From Prevotellaceae bacterium (GTDB lineage Bacteria; Bacteroidota; Bacteroidia; Bacteroidales; Paludibacteraceae), in the NCBI GenBank assembly GCA_031270565.1, contig JAISXJ010000083.1, positions 1 through 8,143 of the forward strand: a stretch of 8,143 bases of DNA, read 5' to 3'. Below the pieces are notes generated by a model. That model was not told where the DNA came from, did no database searches, and was given only the letters and a program-made list of their open reading frames with translations. Each line of letters starts with the position of its first letter. The stretch's first letter is position 1. Shown piece after piece: positions 1-5,600 of the stretch. The translations under genes were made by a program, and so were the position numbers.

Positions 1-1
1 T

Positions 2-82
2 CCAAAATACAACTATCAATACTGGAATGGCTACGACACATTTGGAACACACCTGCTGATTGGCGGAACGGTAGCATTTTAA
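2..82 (+). CDS. C-terminal 26 codons of an unidentified protein, possibly an outer-membrane beta-barrel protein
   Basis: The frame starting at base 2 is open from the left edge and ends at TAA 80-82. The visible residues end in THLLIGGTVAF. A terminal phenylalanine with hydrophobic residues at alternating positions (F, V, G, I, L counted back at -1, -3, -5, -7, -9), together with aromatic and glycine richness (YWNGYDTFG), is what the last strand of an outer-membrane beta-barrel usually looks like. A strong hairpin terminator follows 27 bases after the stop, which supports this frame as the true gene end. Too little is visible to name a family, and it could instead be a secreted or virion protein. 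Base 1 belongs to the preceding codon. Confidence 0.6.
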   Translation, partial: PKYNYQYWNGYDTFGTHLLIGGTVAF

Positions 83-109
83 GCGTCCGTCAAAAGGCAT
101 GCATAAATA

Positions 110-131
110 AAAAGCCCCGTAAGGGGCTTTT
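110..131. terminator. Rho-independent terminator, usable in both directions
   Basis: A perfect 9-bp stem, AAAAGCCCC (110-118) against GGGGCTTTT (123-131), closes on a GTAA tetraloop. The T-run is on the plus side and an A-run lies at the left foot, so the hairpin can end transcription from either strand. It lies just after the plus-strand gene ending at 82 and probably also separates that gene from the phage-derived sequence to the right. Confidence 0.88.
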
Positions 132-146
132 CGTTTTCGCGTAGTA

Positions 147-291
147 TTATATATAACCGTCTTCGGGAAGCCGTCTGCAGTTGCGGACGACGTGCAGATT
201 ATCCATTACGAACTGAAGGGCGGCGAGTTTGGCGGCGTTTTTTTCTGCCGACAGAACACTGCTTTTGGCTATGGAATAGATATAGGGTATC
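147..291 (-). pseudogene. Remnant of a second copy of the giant phage polyvalent-protein gene
   Basis: Read on the minus strand, 194-291 aligns without gaps to 4791-4888 inside the giant gene (86 of 98 bases identical by eye). The encoded stretch IPYIYSIAKSS...QFVMDNLH matches residues 1065-1097 of that protein at 29 of 33 positions. Six of the ten changed codons are synonymous, so the two copies separated while both were still under protein-level selection. Homology stops after NLH; the frame then runs through unrelated sequence to a stop at 147-149. Upstream the same frame has a TAA stop five codons before the matching block (TAA-GCC-TTC-CAG-ATA) and no start codon. It is therefore a broken internal fragment and not a gene. 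It has the same orientation as the giant gene. Confidence 0.82.
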
Positions 292-306
292 TGGAAGGCT
301 TACGAA

Positions 307-384
307 ATGCCGACACCCAGAATCATTGACAAAAAAGGCGCGAACATACAGAACAAAAAAAATGTCAATGAAGCAAGTATGTAA
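307..384 (+). other. Very short open frame (25 codons) in the leader region before the 128-residue gene; probably not functional
   Basis: Between the remnant and the ATG at 418 the only open frame of note starts at ATG 307 and encodes MPTPRIIDKKGANI... ending at TAA 382-384. It has no recognisable ribosome-binding or promoter sequence and no family I know. The same stretch contains an 8-bp inverted repeat, TCATTGAC (323-330) and GTCAATGA (364-371), separated by 33 bases, which could fold in RNA but may be chance. Otherwise 292-417 is A/T-rich and I see no clear promoter for the following gene. It could be debris of the same decayed phage region. Confidence 0.15.
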
Positions 385-417
385 GTATAGGGAATTTAAT
401 AATATAATATTTTAATT

Positions 418-804
418 ATGAGAACATTAGATGAATTTATCACAAAATTAATCAGGCGCACAAAACGCCTTGCTCGCCGCTACAACCAAATCATTCAGCT
501 TTTTTGGATGAAGAGAGCCTTACGTCTAATGGTGGAGCGGGACGAGTATCCGAACTACAGAGACAGGCGATTAGCCGCTGTCGCCTTTACGATGTCCTAT
601 TTTGACATTAAACTGAACCGGTTGTTGCTGGATATACGCACTCGGACAAACGCCGGAATGTTGCTGCTCAAAACGCTCAAAAAACTGGAAGAGGCTCACA
701 AGAACGGGTATATAACAACGGATGAATACAGTTGGTCTAAACGGTTTTTCACCGCTAAAATTTTTAGAATTATCGAATTTATGCCCTTTTACAGGCTGTT
801 TTGA
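418..804 (+). CDS. Small, strongly basic hypothetical protein (128 residues)
   Basis: I do not recognise the family. The protein starts at ATG 418 behind a very A/T-rich leader without a Shine-Dalgarno sequence, which is normal in Bacteroidota. It contains about 28 Lys/Arg against 13 Asp/Glu, and the first 40 residues are especially basic (KLIRRTKRLARRYN, MKRALRLM). It looks largely helical with no clear membrane span. A cluster near residues 97-111 (GYITTDEYSWSKRFF) is rich in aromatic residues. The charge suggests nucleic-acid or membrane-surface binding, but that is only an inference from composition. It precedes the ATPase gene on the same strand by 141 bases; because that gene has its own promoter the two need not form an operon. 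The opposite-strand frame at 571-876 overlaps it and reads through the tandem repeats, so I prefer this strand. Confidence 0.55.
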   Translation: MRTLDEFITKLIRRTKRLARRYNQIIQLFWMKRALRLMVERDEYPNYRDRRLAAVAFTMSYFDIKLNRLLLDIRTRTNAGMLLLKTLKKLEEAHKNGYITTDEYSWSKRFFTAKIFRIIEFMPFYRLF

Positions 805-827
805 GCGGGGGGAAAGTGTAAGATTTG

Positions 828-908
828 TTGTTTCCATAAAACAATTCCTGCGTTTTTTGTTGTTTACATAAAACAATTCTTGCGTTTTTTGTTGTTTATA
901 TAAAACGT
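828..908. promoter_or_regulatory. Candidate operator dyads, one per tandem repeat
   Basis: Each repeat unit holds the dyad TTGTTT-N5-AAACAA: 828-844 (spacer CCATA) and 860-876 (spacer ACATA) are perfect 6-bp inverted repeats. The third, at 892-908 (spacer ATATA), is degraded in its right arm to AAACGT. The left arm of the third copy contains the TTG of the promoter -33 element, so a protein bound there would compete with RNA polymerase, and the two upstream copies would allow cooperative binding. No regulator gene is identifiable in the window. That these are protein-binding sites is inference from symmetry, spacing and position. Confidence 0.45.
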
Positions 909-921
909 TTCTGTACCTTTG
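892..921 (+). promoter_or_regulatory. Bacteroidota-type promoter of the ATPase gene
   Basis: TTG at 892-894 and TACCTTTG at 914-921 fit the Bacteroidota primary-sigma consensus (-33 TTG, -7 TAnnTTTG) with a 19-bp spacer. Transcription would begin at about 926-928, leaving a roughly 18-base leader that is A-rich (AAATTAAAAAAAAG) before ATG 946. The upstream repeat units have only degenerate versions of the -7 box (TTTG without the preceding TA), so this copy is the likely active one. Confidence 0.75.
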
Positions 922-945
922 CGGTCGAAATAAATTAAAAAAAAG

Positions 946-2142
946 ATGGAAGAACTTTTTGATGTTTTTTATAAAGAACTACGGAAGACAGACCTGTCGT
1001 TTCAAAGGTATCTGATTAACGATATTGATTGGGAGGGACGGCTTTCTGCTATTACAGGCGCAAGAGGTACGGGCAAAACTACGATGATTTTGCAGCATAT
1101 CAAACAAATTTTTGGAAACTCGCCCAAAGAAGTATTGTATGTAAGCGCTGATAATATATGGTTTTCGGGAAATAGGCTTTTCGACTTAGCAAATGATTTT
1201 GAAAAACAGGGAGGAAGATACCTTTTCATTGACGAAGTTCATAAATACGAAAATTGGTCGCAGGAAATCAAAAATATTTACGATAGTTTCAGCAATCTGA
1301 AAGTTGTAGTTACAGGTTCTTCGATGTTACAGATTTACAAAGGTAATGCCGATTTGAGCAGACGCGCAGTTCATTATAATTTGCACGGATTGTCGTTCAG
1401 GGAATTTTTGAGCTACGACCAAAATCTCGAACTTCAAAAATTCACACTTGACGATATTTTGCAAAACCATATTGAGATTGCAGGAACAATCAATGAAAAA
1501 ATAAGACCAATTCCGCTATTTAATAACTATTTAAAGCAAGGTTACTACCCATATTATAAAGAGAGTAAACGATTTTATTGGTCGAAACTTGCCAACACAA
1601 TAAATTTGACATTAGAAACGGATTTGCCCGCTGTTGAACAGATAGAAATGTACTCAATACGGAAGATTAAAAAATTGCTGTGGATAATCTCACAATCAGT
1701 GCCTTTTACGCCAAACACAACCGACCTTTCAAAAGATTTGGGAGTAAGCAGAAACAGTTTGCTGAACTATTTAGCAATTTTGGAACGGGGCGGACTTGTA
1801 AATTTATTGCAAAGCGGCACAAAGAACGTAAATTCATTGACAAAACCTGAAAAAATCTATCTGAACAACCCAAATCAAATTTATGCGTTTGACATTAACA
1901 AACCCGATATTGGAAATCTGCGGGAAACATTTTTTTATAATCAGTTAAATGTCGTTAGCAGGGTAACTTTCGCCAATAAAGCAGATTTCAAAATCAATGA
2001 CAAATACACGTTTGAAGTTGGCGGTAAAAACAAGGGACACGAACAAATTGTCGGCTTGGAAAATGCTTATTTAGCCCTTGATAATTTAGAGTATGGCTTC
2101 AAGAATAAAATTCCGCTGTGGCTGTTTGGATTTTTATATTGA
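946..2142 (+). CDS. AAA ATPase with C-terminal DUF4143 domain
   Basis: This 398-residue protein has the full architecture of the AAA_14 plus DUF4143 family. The ATPase core comes first: Walker A GARGTGKTT at 38-46, Walker B YLFIDEVH at 92-99, a sensor-1-like VVTGSS at 121-126, and DLSRR at 136-140. A winged-helix-like segment follows at about 256-290 (TTDLSKDLGVSRNSLLNYL). The C-terminal domain ends with FEVGGKNKG at 356-364, the family's PD-(D/E)XK-like nuclease signature. All key residues are present and the length is normal, so the gene looks intact. The biological role of the family is not firmly established; it is abundant and variably present in Bacteroidota genomes and often sits in accessory DNA. 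Here it has its own promoter and terminator, faces against the phage genes, and is visibly more A/T-rich in codon choice than the giant gene, all consistent with acquired cargo. A defence or competition role is possible but not shown. Confidence 0.92.
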   Translation: MEELFDVFYKELRKTDLSFQRYLINDIDWEGRLSAITGARGTGKTTMILQHIKQIFGNSPKEVLYVSADNIWFSGNRLFDLANDFEKQGGRYLFIDEVHKYENWSQEIKNIYDSFSNLKVVVTGSSMLQIYKGNADLSRRAVHYNLHGLSFREFLSYDQNLELQKFTLDDILQNHIEIAGTINEKIRPIPLFNNYLKQGYYPYYKESKRFYWSKLANTINLTLETDLPAVEQIEMYSIRKIKKLLWIISQSVPFTPNTTDLSKDLGVSRNSLLNYLAILERGGLVNLLQSGTKNVNSLTKPEKIYLNNPNQIYAFDINKPDIGNLRETFFYNQLNVVSRVTFANKADFKINDKYTFEVGGKNKGHEQIVGLENAYLALDNLEYGFKNKIPLWLFGFLY

Positions 2143-2170
2143 CAAAACACAGAATTAAAACCTGCCACCC

Positions 2171-2198
2171 AGCGACCGCCTGCACGGTCGCTTTTTTT
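2171..2198 (+). terminator. Rho-independent terminator of the ATPase gene
   Basis: AGCGACCG (2171-2178) pairs perfectly with CGGTCGCT (2185-2192) around a CCTGCA loop, followed by a T-run. It lies 29 bases after the ATPase stop codon. The hairpin is also just beyond the end of the converging minus-strand gene (stop at 2208), but on that strand no T-run follows, so it is primarily a plus-strand terminator. Confidence 0.88.
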
Positions 2199-2207
2199 CT
2201 TACGTCA

Positions 2208-2513
2208 TCACGAACTTATAGCGCACGCCTCTGTCATTCGCTCAAGCAGGGTGTTCATTACTTTGTTTTTGGGCGTTTCGTTGGAAACTTCTATACGTGT
2301 ATCCGCTTTGGTGCAGATATAGGGGAGTATCTTCACCAAAAAATCTAATCGCTCTTTGGGCGATAACTGGTTGATGTCGTTCTTTATTTCATCGACCATA
2401 AGAATATCGCCTGCGCACTGTTCCAACGCTTCTATAAAATCACTGTTCTTGTTTGTGCTTCCTTTGGGGCGTCCTTTTGGGTTGCCGCTTTTTCCTCTCT
2501 GAAATTCTGACAT
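2208..2513 (-). CDS. DUF5681-like small phage protein (101 residues)
   Basis: The N-terminus, MSEFQRGKSGNPKGRPKGST, carries the GNPxGRP hallmark of DUF5681-type proteins, short proteins common in phages and prophages and often encoded near packaging genes. The rest is mainly charged and helical (for example LSPKERLDFLVKILPYI at about 50-66), with no catalytic motif. A terminase-small-subunit-like role has been suggested by genomic context for such proteins, but nothing here demonstrates it. The ATG at 2511-2513 is the natural start because the motif begins within ten residues of it. No promoter of Bacteroidota type is visible upstream on this strand, so it is probably transcribed from the giant gene 121 bases upstream. 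No terminase gene follows it; the ATPase cassette lies there instead. Confidence 0.75.
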   Translation of the reverse strand: MSEFQRGKSGNPKGRPKGSTNKNSDFIEALEQCAGDILMVDEIKNDINQLSPKERLDFLVKILPYICTKADTRIEVSNETPKNKVMNTLLERMTEACAISS

Positions 2514-2523
2514 AATCTTTAAG

Positions 2524-2646
2524 TTATTAGTTATTAGTTATTAGTTATTAGTTTAGAGTTTAGAGTTTAGAGTTTTAATTCTCAATTCTCAATTCTTAAT
2601 TCTCAATTCTTAATTCTCAATTCTCAATTATTCACTATTCGTTATT
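2524..2646. repeat. Array of 7-bp tandem repeats of three related types
   Basis: The gap between the giant gene and the DUF5681-like gene is almost entirely heptamers in register: TTATTAG x4 (2524-2551), TTTAGAG x3 (2552-2572), a TTTT joint, then AATTCTC/AATTCTT x7 (2577-2625), and degenerate units AATTATT, CACTATT, CGTTATT (2626-2646). The last units run into the coding end of the giant gene, supplying its stop (2635-2637) and final Asn-Asn-Glu codons. Seven-base units change the reading frame when gained or lost, so expansion could alter that C-terminus as well as the spacing between the two genes. There are no spacers, so this is not a CRISPR array. Confidence 0.9.
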
Positions 2647-5600
2647 CAATGCTTTTATAAGCGCATCCAGTTGTTTGGTGGCTTCACGGGAAGCCTCGTT
2701 GTTGTTTTCGGGCTGAAAGTTTTTCAGGCTCTTTAGCAGGGTTTCAGACTGCTTTATTAGCCGGTGGCGTTCATAGTCTTTGCCCTGTTCACTGCTAAGC
2801 TGCTCTAATTTCTTACGCGAAAGCAAAGATGTGGGCGAATCAACGTCTTTTGCGTCTTTCTCAAGGGCTTTTTCGCGGGCTTTCCAGTCGTCTACACGGT
2901 TTTTCAGCTTCCAGTATTTTTGTGTGTAAATAGCGTCGCCACGATAGGGCTTGTACATCGAATTGGCTACCGGAACATTATTTATATCAAATTCGCCCTG
3001 TGCTGCCTGCGTAAGCAGCGTAACCATATTCATTATAAATGTACCCGTTCCGCCGGTGCGTCCGCTTATTTCGTGTTCCAGTTTGCTGGGGTTTATATCC
3101 AACAGGTACGGAATATCATAATTTGTTTTCGCCTGTGGACTGTTGCCCGAAGCTATAACAAGCCAGTCGGTGAATGCCTGCAACAGCGGGTTGGCTTTTT
3201 TCATTCCAAGCTGTGTCTGGGGGATTTTGCCCTCTTGACTTTTTACATAAGGCTCGCGATAAACTTTGCCGCCTGTAAATTTGCGGTTCAATAAAATATC
3301 CACTTCCGGGCTTAATGCTGTCGGCGCGGCTTCCCGTAAATAGCCAGTCAGGTCAAGTTGAAGTTTCCCTCTTTCATCATCGTAGGCAACAAGCTCACTG
3401 ACATTTAACTGATTAGGTAAAAATGTTTCGCCAAGCGCAAATTGCAAGCCGTCAACTAAAGCCGTTTCACCGCGCTTTTCGTTCAGCGCGAAAAGGGCAG
3501 CCTGTACGCCCATTCCCAAAAAGCCTCTGAAGAATTGAGGGGCGGGCAGTTTGATGTTCCCAAAGACATAGTTTTGCATCCGGTCATATTCGCCAAATAC
3601 ACGCTCGTCATCGGGGTCATCAGGCGTAAGCAGGGTATTGACAAAGCCTAATACCATAAACCAAGCCGCTACCTCTATCAGTTGTTTGTGATGAACACCG
3701 CCGTCTTTGTTCCACAGCCGCAAAAATCTGTTTGTCCCTTGAAGTGAGGCATTGAAAAAGGCGTAGAGATGTGAAAAGATACGATTTTCACCTTTCCGGT
3801 CGAAGTTGACCGTTATCTCTTTGGCGTGGTTGGCTGCCTGCTTACGGCTGTAACCCATTTGCCGACTGGTGCGATAGGTATTAAAGCGCGTGATTAACTC
3901 CGACCACTCTGTTATCGCGGCAAAGGCGGCGGCAGGGGTTGTTACCAAACTGCTTGCATAACCGGCAATTTTCTGCGATGTGGTAGGGGCAATCTTTTTG
4001 CGTATGTCCTTGCCTAAGGTATCAATGTTTTTCAGGTATGACCAGCCTGTTGCCGAGCCGTCCTCAAAAAACTCTTTAAGAAGCCTGCCAAGTTCTGTGT
4101 TTTCATTGAATTGGCGATTTTCGTTGTGCAACCGTACGCCTGTGCCGTAATGTCCGGCGCGGTTAATGCCAAGTCCTACATATTTTCGCGCTTCATTGAT
4201 TGAGCCGCCAAGATTTTTAAGAAATTGCTCTGTATAGTCTGACCCAAATTCTACGTTACTGAAAATAATGGCTGACTGCATGTCTTTTAAGAGATTTTTT
4301 ACCGCAAAAACGGGGTTATACTGTGTAAACATCGCAGCCATAAAGCGCGTTACACGCGACAAAACTTGCATAAACGCAGAGTGATACTCGTCAAAGGTGC
4401 GATTCAGAGCATTGGCAACGCGTTCATCGCGGAACAGCATCAAATAAGTTTGTCCGTCCTTGACGGCGATAACCTCGTGCCGTTTTGCTTCGCCACGACT
4501 GGCGTAGGGGATATATTGACTTTCTATAAATTTGGTCGCTATATTTATTTCCCTTTCTTTTTCTCTAATCTGCTCAATAAGAGATACTTTTTCCGCTTCA
4601 TCGGTGGCTTCGGCAAGCTCTTTTCTAAGTTCCGCTATCTGGGAACGGGTACGGGCATCGGCTTCAAAAAGCGATTCAGCAGGACGGGTGTATTGAACAT
4701 CATACATAGGATTACCCTCGTCATTGACTTCACCGGTGTTGACAAACCAGACATTTTTCATATCAAACGCGCCTGTTTTGCGCCCGATGTGCAGATTATC
4801 CATTACGAACTGCAACGCGGCAAGTTTGGATACGTTCTTTTCTGCCGACATAATGCTGCTCTTGGCTATGGAATAGATATAGGGTATCGGGTCGGCGGCA
4901 AGCGATTTTCTGCCCTCTGCCTTGACCAAAGCCGCATTATAGGGATTGTTCCCGACATATTCCCCCTGTCTGCCTTTCAGACGTCCGAGCATATTAGGTT
5001 CTACCGTCCAGCCGCGCTGAGGTACATAATAGAGCCGGTTTTGGTACTCTTCCCACGTTTCTTTACTAATCAGCCGCGCCTCAAGCTGATAATCCAGACT
5101 GAAGCGGGTAGCTGCCCTCACCGTGCGCCACAGTTCGGCAACATTTGACGTTCCTGCTGCCTTTTCAAACTCTGCGGCATATTCCGCAGCGGTCATTCCA
5201 AGTTCTTTGGTAAAGCCGTCTGCGCCGCGCTCTACAAGTTTCAATGCCTGACTTTCTATAATGTCTTTGGCTTGAAGATAGACAGAAACCTTGTCATAGT
5301 TTTTCAAGGGTTTGCCGTTGTGTTTGTACACGGGATTGAAGTTATCAAGGGCTGTGCCTTTCTTACAAATGGCTTTTATGGCTTCGCGCAACGGCTTAAA
5401 TACCGCTCTGTCGAACGTGTTTGAGCCGTATGTTGCCCTGCCAATAGAACGGAGTATGTCACTGTACGAATCGTTATCATCATTGATAACGCCACCCTGT
5501 TCGCGTATGAACGTTTGCAGATTTTCTACCGGTGCATAACGGTCAAGAAGATAGCGTTTCAGTCGTTGCCAGCGGGTTTCTTCGTGTCCCATAAACTCGT

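Larger units (their letters stand above)
824..921 (+). repeat. Three 32-bp tandem repeats in front of the ATPase gene
   Basis: Units start at 824, 856 and 888 with exact 32-bp spacing. Units 1 and 2 differ at only 2 of 32 positions. Unit 3 keeps the first half (TTTGTTGTTT...ATAAAAC) but diverges in its second half, where the promoter -7 box lies. The array fills most of the gap between the basic orphan gene and the ATPase gene. It could have arisen by duplication of a promoter or operator segment. Confidence 0.85.

Noticed and set aside
323..371. 8-bp inverted repeat TCATTGAC/GTCAATGA as an insertion-sequence end or riboswitch
   Set aside because: A single short pair 33 bases apart with no transposase, no target duplication and no conserved structure that I recognise; chance is a sufficient explanation.
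1..417. tRNA gene or attachment site marking a prophage boundary
   Set aside because: No cloverleaf or CCA-ending tRNA is visible, and no repeat shared between the two ends of the window that would mark att sites; the only shared sequence is the coding remnant.
571..876. Minus-strand open frame opposite the basic orphan gene
   Set aside because: Its start and first residues are made from the 32-bp tandem repeats and the composition is not protein-like; the plus-strand frame over the same bases is more convincing.
2118..2348. Plus-strand frame of 76 codons after the ATPase
   Set aside because: It overlaps the ATPase end, runs through the terminator hairpin and is antisense to the DUF5681-like gene; no family resemblance.
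2524..2646. Repeat array considered as CRISPR or an iteron origin
   Set aside because: Units are only 7 bp, directly adjacent without spacers, and no replication-initiator or cas gene is present.
4366..5148. A 260-codon open frame on the plus strand, antisense to the giant gene
   Set aside because: It lies wholly inside the better-supported minus-strand frame. In the remnant at 194-291 the minus frame is more conserved (29/33 residues) than the corresponding plus frame, and most base changes are synonymous only on the minus strand.
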